Shown: piece after piece, positions 1 through 9,707 of the stretch | Layout of the letters: the number at the start of each line of letters is the position of its first letter | How positions within the stretch are numbered: position 1 is the stretch's first letter | From: Marinobacter lipolyticus | GTDB taxonomy: Bacteria; Pseudomonadota; Gammaproteobacteria; Pseudomonadales; Oleiphilaceae | Direction of reading: 5' to 3' | DNA length: 64,000 bases | Assembly (NCBI RefSeq): GCF_018424605.1 | Contig: NZ_QTKT01000013.1 | Coordinates: 28,036 to 92,035 of the forward strand | The notes under the pieces: generated by a model | Database searches by the model: none | The model's input: the letters and a program-made list of their open reading frames with translations, nothing else | Told to the model about the DNA's origin: nothing | Translations under genes and position numbers: made by a program

Positions 1-1095
1 GCCCTGGCGCGGCTTTCAGGCGATACCTTTGCGCTGCTGATCGAAAACTGCCCCGAGCCCACCGCCCGCAAGATTGCCGACAACATGCTCGAACTGATCG
101 GCAGTTTCGTCTTCGACTGGCAGGACCAACAACTGCAAACCACCGCCAGTGGTGGCCTGCTGGTACTGGCCGATCACCTGCCGGAGGATCCGGAACAACT
201 GCTCGGGCAGGCGGCGGACCTGTGCCACACCGCAAAAACCTCCGGGCGCAACCGCATTCACGCCGCCCACGCATTTTCCGGCGCCCTCGAGGAAAGCGGC
301 GCGGGCAAACTGGTGGAGCAGATCCGCGATGCGCTGGACAACGACCGCCTCATTCTCGAATACCAGGCGCTGCGGCCGGTCGCCAGCGTTACCTGGGGCG
401 ATCACATTGAAATCCTGGCCAGAATTCCGGGGGAGAGTGCCGAGCTGCCGTCCCTGCAGCCCGGCGAGTTCCTGCCGGTTGCCGAACGTTTCGATCTGGC
501 GAAACAGCTGGACCGTCAGGTTATCCGCCAGACTCTGCAATGGCTGAACGGACAGGCGCTGCTGGAGCCAAGACTGAAATACTGTGGTTTCAACCTGTCA
601 CTGGCCAGCGTGCTGGACGACACCTTCGCGGATTTCCTCGAGGCGTTGCTGGCCCGTTCGCCCTATGCCGCCGACAGTTTCTGCCTGGAGATACGCGAGT
701 CCCACGCCACCCAGTACCCGGATGATGTCGCCGTGCTGTGCGATGCATTGCACCGCATCGGCTGCCGGGTGGCGCTGGACGGCGCCGGTGCGTCTGTGGA
801 GAGTTACAGCCTGGCCGCCAGGCTACCGGTGGACATTATCAAGCTGGATCGCAAGATGATGCAGAATCTGCACGATGACCCGGTACAGCAGGTGATGGTG
901 GAGGCGCTGCACAAGATCGCCGAGGCCTCCGGGAAAACCACCGTGGCGACGTTTATCGAGAGCGACGATACGTTGCGCAAAGTGCGGACGCTGGGTATCC
1001 ATTACGGTCAGGGATTCCGTCTGTATCGCCCGCGCCCGCTGACAGATCTGAAACCGGCCGCGGTCGAGCTGAGCACCGGGCGGATCGGCGGCTAG
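1..1095 (+). CDS. GGDEF-EAL domain protein, C-terminal part, degenerate
   Basis: The gene enters from the left edge; the reading frame is open from base 1 and stops at 1093-1095. The first residues (RLSGDTFALL) resemble the GGDEF-motif region of a diguanylate cyclase with the glycines altered, and the rest is an EAL-fold domain. Catalytic signatures are eroded: the EAL position reads EIL, the usual DDFGTG metal motif reads DGAGAS, and the late VAEGVE motif reads VATFIE. KLD and an NLS asparagine remain. It is probably a non-enzymatic c-di-GMP receptor or regulatory protein, not an active phosphodiesterase. The start and any N-terminal sensor domain lie outside the window. Confidence 0.85.
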   Translation, partial: ALARLSGDTFALLIENCPEPTARKIADNMLELIGSFVFDWQDQQLQTTASGGLLVLADHLPEDPEQLLGQAADLCHTAKTSGRNRIHAAHAFSGALEESGAGKLVEQIRDALDNDRLILEYQALRPVASVTWGDHIEILARIPGESAELPSLQPGEFLPVAERFDLAKQLDRQVIRQTLQWLNGQALLEPRLKYCGFNLSLASVLDDTFADFLEALLARSPYAADSFCLEIRESHATQYPDDVAVLCDALHRIGCRVALDGAGASVESYSLAARLPVDIIKLDRKMMQNLHDDPVQQVMVEALHKIAEASGKTTVATFIESDDTLRKVRTLGIHYGQGFRLYRPRPLTDLKPAAVELSTGRIGG

Positions 1096-1114
1096 CGCCC
1101 CGCCCGGCCGGCGG

Positions 1115-2533
1115 TCAGAGCTGCTTGCGAGCCCGCGCAACGGCGGCACGAACCTGGTCCGGCGCGGTGCCGCCCAGGTGATCACGCGCCTGCACCGAGC
1201 CTTCCAGGGTCAGCACATCGAACACATCCTCACCGATGACATCCGAGAACCGCGACAGCTCCTCCAGGGTCATGTCCGACAGATCGCGGTTCTCAGCCAC
1301 CCCGAACGCCACGGCCTTACCGACGATTTCGTGGGCATCGCGGAAGGCCACGCCCTTCTTGACCAGGTAGTCCGCCAGATCGGTTGCCGTCGAGAAGCCA
1401 CGCTTGGCCGCCACCCGCATGTTGTCGGCCTTGGCGCGAATGGCCGGAATCATGTCGGCATACGCCTTGAGACACCCCTTGATGGTGTCCACGGTGTCAA
1501 ACAGCGGTTCCTTGTCTTCCTGGTTGTCCTTGTTGTAGGCCAGCGGCTGACTCTTCATCAGGGTCAGCAGGCTGATCAGATGCCCATTCACCCGGCCGGT
1601 CTTGCCGCGCACCAGCTCCGGCACATCCGGGTTCTTTTTCTGGGGCATGATGGACGAACCGGTACAGAAGCGGTCCGGCAGATCAATAAAATCGAACTGC
1701 GCGGAGGTCCACAGCACCAGCTCCTCGCTGAAGCGCGACAGATGGGTCATCAGCAGCGCCGCGAAGCTGCAGAATTCAATGGCGAAATCCCGGTCGCTGA
1801 CCGAATCCAGGGAGTTCTCGGTGGGGCGATCAAAACCCAGCAAGCGCGCCGTCATGGCCCGGTCAATGGGGTAGGTGGTGCCGGCCAGCGCCGCGGCGCC
1901 CAGCGGCATCACATTGACCCGCTTGCGGCAATCCTGCAGGCGCTCGCCATCCCGCACCAGCATCTCGTACCAGGCCAGCAGATGATGACCAAAGGTCACC
2001 GGCTGGGCCGTCTGCAGGTGGGTAAAACCCGGCATGATGGTATCGGCCTCGCGCTCGGCAAGATCCAGCAGGCCGGCTTTCAGCCGGGTCAGCTCCTCGG
2101 CGATGACATCAATCTCGTCGCGCAGGTACAGACGGATGTCGGTGGCGACCTGATCGTTGCGGCTGCGGCCGGTGTGAAGCTTCTTGCCGGTGATGCCGAT
2201 GCGGTCGGTCAGGCGGGCCTCGATGTTCATGTGCACGTCTTCCAGGCTGACAGACCACTCGAACGTACCGGCCTCGATATCGGCCTTGACCGCCTGCAAC
2301 CCTTCGAGGATGCTGTCTCGCTCGTCCGCCGTCAGCACGCCGACTTCCGCCAACATGGTGGCGTGGGCGATGGAGCCGGTGATGTCGTGGTGGTAGAGGC
2401 GCTGGTCAAAACCCACGGAGGCGGTGAAGCGTTCGACAAAGGCGTCGGTCGGCTCACTGAAGCGACCACCCCAGGGCTTTTCGGAGTGTTTGTCGGGGGT
2501 TGTGCTCTGGTCAGGCTTTTTCTGATCCGTCAT
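1115..2533 (-). CDS. argH: Argininosuccinate lyase
   Basis: This 472-residue enzyme splits argininosuccinate into arginine and fumarate in the last step of arginine synthesis. The family signature [12 protein letters not shown] is intact, and [16 protein letters not shown] near the N terminus is typical. Length matches the family. It is transcribed divergently from algZ, the same arrangement as in Pseudomonas, and converges on the EAL gene. A TATAAT box lies about 65 bases upstream of the start on its strand. Confidence 0.97.
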   Translation of the reverse strand: MTDQKKPDQSTTPDKHSEKPWGGRFSEPTDAFVERFTASVGFDQRLYHHDITGSIAHATMLAEVGVLTADERDSILEGLQAVKADIEAGTFEWSVSLEDVHMNIEARLTDRIGITGKKLHTGRSRNDQVATDIRLYLRDEIDVIAEELTRLKAGLLDLAEREADTIMPGFTHLQTAQPVTFGHHLLAWYEMLVRDGERLQDCRKRVNVMPLGAAALAGTTYPIDRAMTARLLGFDRPTENSLDSVSDRDFAIEFCSFAALLMTHLSRFSEELVLWTSAQFDFIDLPDRFCTGSSIMPQKKNPDVPELVRGKTGRVNGHLISLLTLMKSQPLAYNKDNQEDKEPLFDTVDTIKGCLKAYADMIPAIRAKADNMRVAAKRGFSTATDLADYLVKKGVAFRDAHEIVGKAVAFGVAENRDLSDMTLEELSRFSDVIGEDVFDVLTLEGSVQARDHLGGTAPDQVRAAVARARKQL

Positions 2534-2598
2534 GGTCTATCTTTCCTGCTGACAGCCCGGCATTATTTTGCGGGAGTGAGTAAATGGATGATCGCGGG

Positions 2599-2604
2599 AT
2601 TATA
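2599..2604 (-). promoter_or_regulatory. Candidate -10 box for argH
   Basis: On the minus strand this reads TATAAT, a perfect sigma-70 -10 element, 66-71 bases upstream of the argH start. No good -35 hexamer is evident 16-18 bases further upstream, so the assignment rests on the -10 and its position in the argH/algZ divergent gap. Confidence 0.45.
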
Positions 2605-2651
2605 ACATTGCCGCGCGTCCTGTTGTGCTCCCGGTTCAGGATCCCGATGTA

Positions 2652-3725
2652 ATGGCAGCAACCGAGAAAACCAACGACTTTTACGTACCGGACCTGTGTC
2701 GTGTGCGCTCCGTGTTCCTGCTGTTGGTCACCAGCGAACTGATGGTACTGGTGCTGTCCATCGTGCAGGCCGAAGGCGGCTGGATCGACTGGAACTACTT
2801 CGGGCTGCTGTCGCTGTTCGTGCAGTGGACCGTACTCACCAGCGCCGCGCTGATTTGCCTGCTGCGCAGTCGGCTGGCCCGACTGACCACCCCACGCGCC
2901 ACCCTGGCAATGCTCACCATCGTAGTGCTGGACGTACTGGCCTTCAGCCTGTTTGCCGACAGCGTGCTGCACCCACAGCGCGGCATGCCCGACTGGCAGG
3001 CAATCGCAAAGAAACTGCTGCTGGCCCTGCTGATCGCGCTGATGGTACTGCGGTATTTCTATCTTCAATACCAGTGGCAACAGCAACGGGAAGCGGAAAT
3101 GCAGGCGCGGCTGACCGCCCTGCAGGCCAGAATCCATCCGCACTTTCTGTTCAACAGTATGAACACCATTGCCAGCCTGATCGCGGTCAACCCGGAACGG
3201 GCTGAAGACGCGGTGCTTGACCTGTCGGAACTGTTCCGCGCCAGCCTGCGTGCCGGCGACCGGCTGATCCCACTGAAAGATGAACTCGACCTGTGCCGGC
3301 GCTACCTCGACATCGAAGCACTGCGCCTTGGCGAGCGCCTGAAGCTGGAATGGCAGGTGGCGCCGGGCCTCGACAGGCAAGGCATCCCGCCGCTGACGCT
3401 ACAGCCACTGCTGGAGAACGCCATCTACCACGGTATTCAGCCACGGCCGGAGGGCGGCACGGTCAAACTGGATGCCAGTTGCCGTGGTTCGTTCGTCTAC
3501 GTCATGGTTCAGAACCCGCGGCCTGAGCAGGCCATCAGCAGCCACGACGGCAACCGCATGGCACTGGCGAACATCCAGTCGCGGCTGCTGGCGCTGTTCG
3601 GCGAGCAGGCGGTGCTTAAACACAGCCACCAGAATGACGTCTACACGGTCACGCTGCGCTTGCCGCGCCAGAGCGCCGACCAGTTACAGGAAACCGCCAC
3701 CAAGAAAACGGCAGAATCCCCATGA
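2652..3725 (+). CDS. algZ: LytS/AlgZ-type membrane sensor histidine kinase
   Basis: The protein has four hydrophobic segments in its first ~140 residues, then a LytS-family His_kinase domain with the phosphoacceptor in RIHPHFLFNSMN (His162) and an ATPase region with LLENAIYHGIQP. It lacks the classic DHp/HATPase architecture, as expected for AlgZ (FimS). The gene overlaps algR by ATGA, and argH upstream and hemCD downstream match the Pseudomonas locus, where AlgZ/AlgR control type IV pili, alginate and virulence traits. ATG 2652 is preferred because CAGGA precedes it; an in-frame GTG at 2625 has no clear ribosome site. Confidence 0.9.
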   Translation: MAATEKTNDFYVPDLCRVRSVFLLLVTSELMVLVLSIVQAEGGWIDWNYFGLLSLFVQWTVLTSAALICLLRSRLARLTTPRATLAMLTIVVLDVLAFSLFADSVLHPQRGMPDWQAIAKKLLLALLIALMVLRYFYLQYQWQQQREAEMQARLTALQARIHPHFLFNSMNTIASLIAVNPERAEDAVLDLSELFRASLRAGDRLIPLKDELDLCRRYLDIEALRLGERLKLEWQVAPGLDRQGIPPLTLQPLLENAIYHGIQPRPEGGTVKLDASCRGSFVYVMVQNPRPEQAISSHDGNRMALANIQSRLLALFGEQAVLKHSHQNDVYTVTLRLPRQSADQLQETATKKTAESP

Positions 3726-4483
3726 CCCTGACCACCCCTGCAACACGCAAAGTGCTGATCGCTGACGACGAGCCGCTGGCGCGGGATCGCATCCGCCGAC
3801 TGATCGAAGACATTCCCGGTTACCGGGTCTGCGGTGAAGCCGCTGACGGTGACAGCGCCCTGCGCCAGGTGGCGGACCTCGGGCCCGACATCGTCCTGCT
3901 GGACATCCGCATGCCAGGCATGGATGGCATGGACGCCGCAGCCGCCATCGCCGAGCTCGACAACCCGCCGGCAGTGATCTTCTGTACCGCGTACGACCAT
4001 TACGCCATCAAGGCCTTCGAAGTGCGGGCGGCGTCCTACCTGCTCAAGCCGGTACGGCGCGAGGCGCTGGCCGAGGCGCTCAATCGCACCGCTCAGGTCA
4101 ACCGGGTACAGCAACAGGCCATGGCATCCTCCGGCGCCGACAGCAGCGGCCAACTGGCCATCCGATCCCATCGTGGTACCGAGCTGATCGACATCGGGGC
4201 AATCCTCTACTGCGAAGCCGACCAGAAGTACGTCACCATTCACCATACCCGTGGTGAAACCGTGTCGGATTACACCCTGAAGGAGCTGGAAAACAGCCAT
4301 CCGCAGGCGTTGCTGCGCATTCACCGCCATACCCTGGTGGGCGTGGGCTTCGTCCGGGCGCTGATTCGTGACGCCAGCGGCCACAGTTTCGTGGAGCTGC
4401 GCGACGGGCGCGGGCAGCTGCCGGTAAGCCGTCGCCACACCAGTGCGGTGAAACAATGGCTGCAGGAACACCAGCCCGGTTAA
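3722..4483 (+). CDS. algR: LytTR-type response regulator AlgR
   Basis: A 253-residue two-component regulator. The receiver domain (residues ~10-125) has the acidic pair at DDE and the phosphorylated aspartate in LLDIRMPG (Asp61). A LytTR DNA-binding domain follows (~145-250), ending in RRHTSAVKQWLQE. The start overlaps the algZ stop, so the pair is translationally coupled. Partner and location identify it as AlgR; its targets in this organism cannot be read from the sequence. Confidence 0.93.
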   Translation: MTLTTPATRKVLIADDEPLARDRIRRLIEDIPGYRVCGEAADGDSALRQVADLGPDIVLLDIRMPGMDGMDAAAAIAELDNPPAVIFCTAYDHYAIKAFEVRAASYLLKPVRREALAEALNRTAQVNRVQQQAMASSGADSSGQLAIRSHRGTELIDIGAILYCEADQKYVTIHHTRGETVSDYTLKELENSHPQALLRIHRHTLVGVGFVRALIRDASGHSFVELRDGRGQLPVSRRHTSAVKQWLQEHQPG

Positions 4484-4585
4484 ACGCCGCGCCGCGACTA
4501 TGCCCGCCGGCCGGCGGCCACGGGACTTTTACCCGCCTTCAGGGTACCCTTGGCGGACATTTTTTCACATTGGCAAGGCACAACC

Positions 4586-5527
4586 ATGTCAGAACGAACC
4601 CTTCGTATAGCGACCCGCAGCAGTGCCCTGGCGCTGTGGCAGGCCGAATTCATCAAATCCGAGCTGGAACGGCTGCACGACAACATCACCGTGGAACTGG
4701 TCAAGATCAAGACCCAGGGCGACAAGATTCTCGATGTCCCTCTCGCCAAGATTGGCGGCAAGGGTTTGTTCGTGAAAGAGTTGGAAGAAGCCATGCTCGA
4801 TGGCCGCGCCGACCTGGCGGTGCATTCAATGAAGGATGTGCCCATGGAGTTCCCTGAGGGCCTTGGTCTGGTGGCCATCTGTGAACGGGAAGATCCTACC
4901 GACGCGTTCGTCAGTAATCACTACGACACCGTTGATGCCCTGCCCCAGGGCGCCGTGGTCGGAACCGCCAGCCTTCGGCGCGAGGCCCAGCTGCGGGCCT
5001 ATCGCCCGGATCTTGAAATTCGCGTGCTGCGGGGCAACGTCAATACCCGCCTGGCCAAGCTTGACGCCGGTGAGTACGAGGCAATCGTGCTGGCCAGCTC
5101 CGGACTGAAACGCCTCGGGTTCCATGAGCGGATCCGCTATTGCCTGCCGGATTCCCTGTCGCTGCCCGCCGTCGGCCAGGGTGCCCTCGGCATTGAATGC
5201 CGCCTGAACGACACCGAACTGCAGGCCATGCTGGCGCCGCTGAATCACCGTGACAGCGCCGACCGCGTGAAAGCCGAACGCGCCCTCAACCGCCGCCTCC
5301 AGGGTGGCTGCCAGGTTCCCATTGCTGCCTACGCGCTCTTGGAAGACAACGACACCGTCTGGCTGCGGGGGCTGGTCGGCGCCGTGGACGGCACCCAAAT
5401 CTTCCGGGTTGAAGGTCGCGCGCCGCGCGAGGAAGGCGAACGCCTGGGCCGCGAGCTGGCCGAAGACCTGCTGGCGATGGGGGCTGACAAGGTGCTGGCG
5501 GAGATCTATGGTCACCTCCCGACCTGA
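4586..5527 (+). CDS. hemC: Hydroxymethylbilane synthase (porphobilinogen deaminase)
   Basis: A 313-residue heme-pathway enzyme that polymerises four porphobilinogens into hydroxymethylbilane. [14 protein letters not shown] at the N terminus and the dipyrromethane cofactor cysteine in GGCQVPIAA are present. ATG 4586 ([11 protein letters not shown]) gives the standard length; an upstream in-frame ATG at 4550 would add a non-conserved 12-residue extension. It overlaps hemD by 20 bases. Confidence 0.97.
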   Translation: MSERTLRIATRSSALALWQAEFIKSELERLHDNITVELVKIKTQGDKILDVPLAKIGGKGLFVKELEEAMLDGRADLAVHSMKDVPMEFPEGLGLVAICEREDPTDAFVSNHYDTVDALPQGAVVGTASLRREAQLRAYRPDLEIRVLRGNVNTRLAKLDAGEYEAIVLASSGLKRLGFHERIRYCLPDSLSLPAVGQGALGIECRLNDTELQAMLAPLNHRDSADRVKAERALNRRLQGGCQVPIAAYALLEDNDTVWLRGLVGAVDGTQIFRVEGRAPREEGERLGRELAEDLLAMGADKVLAEIYGHLPT

Positions 5528-6320
5528 TCGCCCCAGCCTGGCCGGTCGGCGCATACTGATCTGCCGGCCGGAACCGGAGGCTTCCCGCCTGGCCGGCGCT
5601 TTTCGTCAGGCGGGGGCGACGGTACGGGTGCTGCCGCTGATCGAACGGGAACCCCTGCCGGAAACCGCAGTCACCCGCAGCGTGATCCAGGATCTCGATC
5701 TCTACGCCCATGTCATTGCCGTCAGTCCCTACGCCGCCTCCCTGTTTCTGGCGCTGGCGGACAACTGGTGGCCCCAGCTGCCCATGGGCATACGCTGGTA
5801 TGGAGTTGGCGGCGGAACTGCGGCAGTGCTGGCCGGCCACGGCCTCAGCCCCAGCAAGCCCGCCCAGGGCTGGACCAGCGAAGCGCTGCTGGCATTGCCT
5901 TCCCTGCAAACGCTCACCCATGAGAAGGTGTTGCTGGTCAGGGGCGAGGATGGCCGCGAACTGATTCACCAGACCCTGACCGATCGCGGCGCCGCCGTCA
6001 CGCTTCTTCCCCTGTACCGCCGCCGCCAGCCCGAGCACGATCCGGCCACGATCCGCGAGGCTCTGCTAAGCTTCCAACCGGACGCCGTCGTCATCTTGTC
6101 AGGGGAAACATTGAACAATTTCATCGCACTGAGTAAGAATAGCGGCCATAATCCTGATAAATCATTACTGGTCGTCCCCGCCAGCCGGGTGGCCGAACAG
6201 GCGCATCAGGCGGGGCTGACACAGACCTGCATTCCAGAAAGCCTGGCGGATACCGACATTGTGGCTACCGTTGCACAGGAGCTGCACCACCGGAACGGTA
6301 GCGCCCAAAACACAAAGTAA
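5508..6320 (+). CDS. hemD: Uroporphyrinogen-III synthase
   Basis: A 270-residue HemD-family protein that closes and inverts hydroxymethylbilane to uroporphyrinogen III. The family is poorly conserved; the assignment rests on [17 protein letters not shown] at the start, the fold-typical [12 protein letters not shown] segment, and its place directly after hemC and before hemX. The start at 5508 lies inside the end of hemC, a usual coupling for this pair. Confidence 0.9.
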   Translation: MVTSRPDRPSLAGRRILICRPEPEASRLAGAFRQAGATVRVLPLIEREPLPETAVTRSVIQDLDLYAHVIAVSPYAASLFLALADNWWPQLPMGIRWYGVGGGTAAVLAGHGLSPSKPAQGWTSEALLALPSLQTLTHEKVLLVRGEDGRELIHQTLTDRGAAVTLLPLYRRRQPEHDPATIREALLSFQPDAVVILSGETLNNFIALSKNSGHNPDKSLLVVPASRVAEQAHQAGLTQTCIPESLADTDIVATVAQELHHRNGSAQNTK

Positions 6321-6322
6321 GG

Positions 6323-7456
6323 ATGCCTGTGACTGAATCAAATACGCAACTGCCCGCCCCCGTCGCCAAGGATCAGTCTGGTCGCCGCAGAATCTGGCCC
6401 CTCTGGTTGCTTACCCTGCTCACCATCGCGCTCCTTGTGGCCCTGGCTCTGTGGAACTGGCAGCAGTGGAACAATCAGCAGGCGCTGCAGCAGGCGCTGG
6501 CCGATACCCGCGAGGACGTGTCACGACTCGACCGGATGTACGGCGACAGTGGCAGCGAGCAAAGCGAACGGCTCCGGGCACTGGAAAGCAAGCTCGCCGA
6601 CCAGCGCGAACTGATTGCAACCCAGCAACGGCAGATCGATCACAACGCCCGCGAGCTGCTGGAAGCCGGTAACCGAACCCGTACCGACTGGCTGCTGGCC
6701 GAGGCCGAATATCTGCTGCGGGTGGCCAACCAGCGACTGCTGATCGAGAAAGACATTCGCGGCGCGCTCGCGGCACTGGAAGCGGGCGATGACGTACTGG
6801 AGGAGTCCGACGATATCGGTGTCTACCCGGTGCGCCAGCAGCTGGCGAAAGAGATTCTGGCGCTCAAGGGCATAGCCGATGTAGACCGCACCGGTCTCTA
6901 CCTGACATTGGAAGCTGCCATCGACAGCGTCAACCGGCTGACCGATGACGCTCTGGTCCATGAGCGGGCACCGGGCTTTGTCACCCGCGCCGATGAGGCC
7001 CTGGGCGACGAAGCCGGAGGCGAGCCCGGCCTGCTGAGCCAGGGCTGGTCACGGGTAAAGAACACCCTGGCGGATGTGGTGGTGGTGCGCCGCCTTGATG
7101 AGCCGGTCAAACCCCTCCTTTCCCCGGATCAGAGCGCCTACGCCCGCCTGAACCTGCAATTGATGCTCGAAGAGGCAGAAATGGCGGTGCTGCGCGGACA
7201 TCAGGAGCTGTACGAGCGCGCGTTGACCAAGGCAGACAACGCCATCAATGACTGGTACGACGACACCAACCCGCAGGTAGCCGCACTGACACAGACGCTG
7301 GACGAGCTACAGGGCCGCAACATCGACCCGCAGCTGCCCGAGATCAGTCGGTCGCTGGAACTGCTCAAGGCCCGGCTCGAGGGCCGCCGGGCGACCGGCA
7401 ATGGTGACAACAGTGCAGACGGGGAAGACAGCGGCGATGAGGAGAACGCCTCATGA
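6323..7456 (+). CDS. hemX: HemX-family membrane-anchored protein
   Basis: A 377-residue protein with one N-terminal membrane helix (WPLWLLTLLTIALLVALAL) followed by a long, charged, coiled-coil-prone region and the conserved ARTDWLLAEAEYLLRVANQRL-type segment of the HemX family. In E. coli the gene is annotated as a uroporphyrinogen methyltransferase-like protein, but no methyltransferase motif is seen here and its role is not settled. It begins 2 bases after hemD; a GTG at 6329 with better-spaced AAGGA is an alternative start. Confidence 0.88.
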   Translation: MPVTESNTQLPAPVAKDQSGRRRIWPLWLLTLLTIALLVALALWNWQQWNNQQALQQALADTREDVSRLDRMYGDSGSEQSERLRALESKLADQRELIATQQRQIDHNARELLEAGNRTRTDWLLAEAEYLLRVANQRLLIEKDIRGALAALEAGDDVLEESDDIGVYPVRQQLAKEILALKGIADVDRTGLYLTLEAAIDSVNRLTDDALVHERAPGFVTRADEALGDEAGGEPGLLSQGWSRVKNTLADVVVVRRLDEPVKPLLSPDQSAYARLNLQLMLEEAEMAVLRGHQELYERALTKADNAINDWYDDTNPQVAALTQTLDELQGRNIDPQLPEISRSLELLKARLEGRRATGNGDNSADGEDSGDEENAS

Positions 7457-8691
7457 TCCGCCTGCTGCTGATTCTTCTTGTCGCCCTGCTGATCGGTACC
7501 GGCCTGTCCATGGGCCTGCAGTATGACCTCGGCTACATCCGCATCAGCCTGGGCCATTACCTGATCGAGACCAATTTCTGGGTGGGACTGGCACTGCTGC
7601 TGGCCACTGTGGTGCTGTCGGTGCTGGTGATCAATCTGGTGCGGCGGCTGCGCCATGGTACCGGGGTCATGACCAGCTGGATTGCCCGCGGCAGCGAGCG
7701 CCGTGCCCGCCGCCGCACCACCCAGGGCCTGCTGGCATTGGCCGAGGGCAACTGGCCCCGTGCACGCAAGCTGCTGACATCGTCCGCCGGGCACGCCGAC
7801 ACGCCACTGATCAACTACCTGGCAGCCGCCCAGGCCGCGTTCGAATCCGGCGATCACGACGCCGTCGACAAACTGCTGCGGCAGGCGTTCGACAGCACCC
7901 CCGGCTCCGACATGGCCGTGGGCATCACCCAGGCCCAGTTGCAACTGGCCGGAAACCGCCTGGAACAGGCCCTGGCCACGCTGGTTCGCCTGCGCAAGCA
8001 GGCCCCCCACCACCCATTCGTACTCAAGCTGCTGAAAAACACCTACCTGCGGCTGGAGGACTGGCGCGAACTGTCGAAACTGCTGCCGGAAATGCGCAAG
8101 CGCAACCTGCTGACTGGCGATGAAACCGAGAATCTGGAACGCACGGTGTGGCAGAACCTGCTGCAACGGGCCGCAGAAGACTGCCGTCGGCAGACCGGCA
8201 GCGATTCGGCCTCCCTCGAGCCGCTGACCCGCCTGTGGGACGAATTACCCGGGGTACTGCGCCGGGACGAACACACCATCCGCGAGTACGCCCGCCTGCT
8301 CGCGGCCCTGGGTGATGAGGCCCAGGCAGAAACGCTGCTGCGCAAGGTGCTGCGCAATCACTGGAGCGACGAACTGATCAACCTTTACGGTCGCCTGAAG
8401 GGCCACAAACCGGACGAGCAGCTGCTGATCGCCGAACAATGGCTGAAGGATCGCCCCAACAACGCCGAGCTGCTGCTGGCGCTGGGCCGATTGAGTCTGA
8501 GAAATGAGCTGTGGGGCAAGGCGAGGGAATACTTCGAAACCAGTCTGCGCCTGCGTCGCAGCCGCGAAACCCTGGCCGAGCTGAGCCGGCTGAACGCCCA
8601 CATGGGCGAAGGCGAGACCAGCGTGAAGCTGCTGATGCAGGGCTTCGTGAAAGACAGCGAGCTGCCGGACCTGCCCATGCCGAAGGCCTGA
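7453..8691 (+). CDS. hemY: HemY-family TPR membrane protein
   Basis: A 412-residue protein with two N-terminal hydrophobic helices and a tetratricopeptide-rich C-terminal half (repeated A-L-A-L-G pattern, for example LLLALGRLSLRNELWGKAREYFE). This is the proteobacterial HemY linked to heme synthesis genes, not the Bacillus HemY oxidase. It overlaps hemX by ATGA and closes the hemCDXY operon. It probably acts as an inner-membrane scaffold for late heme steps; this is inference from family and position. Confidence 0.9.
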   Translation: MIRLLLILLVALLIGTGLSMGLQYDLGYIRISLGHYLIETNFWVGLALLLATVVLSVLVINLVRRLRHGTGVMTSWIARGSERRARRRTTQGLLALAEGNWPRARKLLTSSAGHADTPLINYLAAAQAAFESGDHDAVDKLLRQAFDSTPGSDMAVGITQAQLQLAGNRLEQALATLVRLRKQAPHHPFVLKLLKNTYLRLEDWRELSKLLPEMRKRNLLTGDETENLERTVWQNLLQRAAEDCRRQTGSDSASLEPLTRLWDELPGVLRRDEHTIREYARLLAALGDEAQAETLLRKVLRNHWSDELINLYGRLKGHKPDEQLLIAEQWLKDRPNNAELLLALGRLSLRNELWGKAREYFETSLRLRRSRETLAELSRLNAHMGEGETSVKLLMQGFVKDSELPDLPMPKA

Positions 8692-8702
8692 TAGCAGGCC
8701 TT
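8683..8702. terminator. Convergent hairpin between hemY and reductase gene
   Basis: A perfect 8-bp inverted repeat, AAGGCCTG-atag-CAGGCCTT, spans both stop codons of two convergent genes. There is no T-run, so it may be a weak bidirectional terminator or a 3'-end mRNA stabiliser. Confidence 0.5.
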
Positions 8703-9694
8703 CAGGTTCTCGGGGCGTACTCCAGCACGTCGGAGAAAAACGCCGTTTCCGGCAAGCCCGCGTCGATCAGGGCGTCCATCAGGGTGTACACCATGGTGGG
8801 CGAGCCGCTGGCATGCACTTCAACATGCTTCCAGTCCACCCCCGAGGCCAGCACCGCCCGTACCAGCTGGTCGTGATGCCCGGCCCAGTCATTGTCCTCG
8901 TCGTCGCCAACCACCGGTAAGAAGGTGAACGGTGGCCAATCCTGCTGCCATTGCTGCGCCAGCGAGCGCAGGTACATGTCTTCGTGGCGCCGCACTCCCC
9001 AGAACAGCTTGACCGGCTCTTGATAGCCCGTTGTTCTCAGGTAATCCACCAGGCTTTTCATCTGCGCGAAACCGGTACCGGCGGCCACCAGCAACATCGG
9101 CTTTTCCGGCGCAGCGGCCAGGCAGGCCTTGCCGTGGGGAAGCTCAACCGTGACCTCGCTACCCGAGGTCAGCGCCTCAATCACCTTTTGCGCCGAGACC
9201 CAGTCCGGTGCGGCCTGGATATGCAGTTCAATGCTCGATTCGGTCGGGCTACTGGCAATGGAAAAGTAGCAGGGATCGGCATCCGGGAGATTCACCGACA
9301 GATACTGACCGGCATGAAAGGACAACTCCCGTCGACGGGGCAGTTGAAGCTCGACCCGATACACGTCGTGGCTGATGGAGCGAACGTCCACCACCCTGGC
9401 CCGGTATTCACGAGGCTGATTGGTTCCTGCTGCCATAACGGCGTTTATCTCCAGTTGCAGGTCCTCGAGCGCCAGGCTTCTGCACAGCATCAGGCGCTCG
9501 GGAACCGTCATCGTCTGTTGGTTGCGGGTGTTCAGCGCGTGGCCGGCCAGCAGGCGAGCCTCGCAGATTTCGCACACCCCATTGCGGCAGGCGGCGGGCA
9601 CGGCAATGCCCGCTTGGGCCGCGGCGTCGAGCAGGTCCTGGTCCGGGCGAACGGAAAATGTCAGCCCGGAGGGTTTCAGGGTTACCCGATGCAC
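8702..9694 (-). CDS. 2Fe-2S ferredoxin / FAD-NAD(P)H reductase fusion
   Basis: A 330-residue protein. Residues ~1-90 form a plant-type ferredoxin domain with cluster cysteines in CRNGVCEICEARLL and a later single cysteine (LMLCRS). Residues ~95-330 are a ferredoxin-NADP reductase unit with an FAD motif (HAGQYLSVNLP, YFSIASSP) and an NAD(P) motif (MLLVAAGTGFAQMKS). Such proteins are often named CDP-6-deoxy-glucoseen reductase, but next to ubiD a general electron-transfer role is equally likely. GTG 9694 is chosen because AGGAA precedes it at good spacing and it lies just after ubiD; the longer frame would start with TTG. Confidence 0.85.
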   Translation of the reverse strand: MHRVTLKPSGLTFSVRPDQDLLDAAAQAGIAVPAACRNGVCEICEARLLAGHALNTRNQQTMTVPERLMLCRSLALEDLQLEINAVMAAGTNQPREYRARVVDVRSISHDVYRVELQLPRRRELSFHAGQYLSVNLPDADPCYFSIASSPTESSIELHIQAAPDWVSAQKVIEALTSGSEVTVELPHGKACLAAAPEKPMLLVAAGTGFAQMKSLVDYLRTTGYQEPVKLFWGVRRHEDMYLRSLAQQWQQDWPPFTFLPVVGDDEDNDWAGHHDQLVRAVLASGVDWKHVEVHASGSPTMVYTLMDALIDAGLPETAFFSDVLEYAPRT

Positions 9695-9707
9695 ATCAGT
9701 GTTCCTG

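Noticed and set aside
1178..2605. Long open frame antisense to argH
   Set aside because: It mirrors argH in a GC-rich gene and has a composition typical of an antisense shadow.
4504..4517. GC palindrome CCGCCGGCCGGCGG between algR and hemC as a terminator
   Set aside because: No T-run follows and the pair is usually read together; not strong enough to call.
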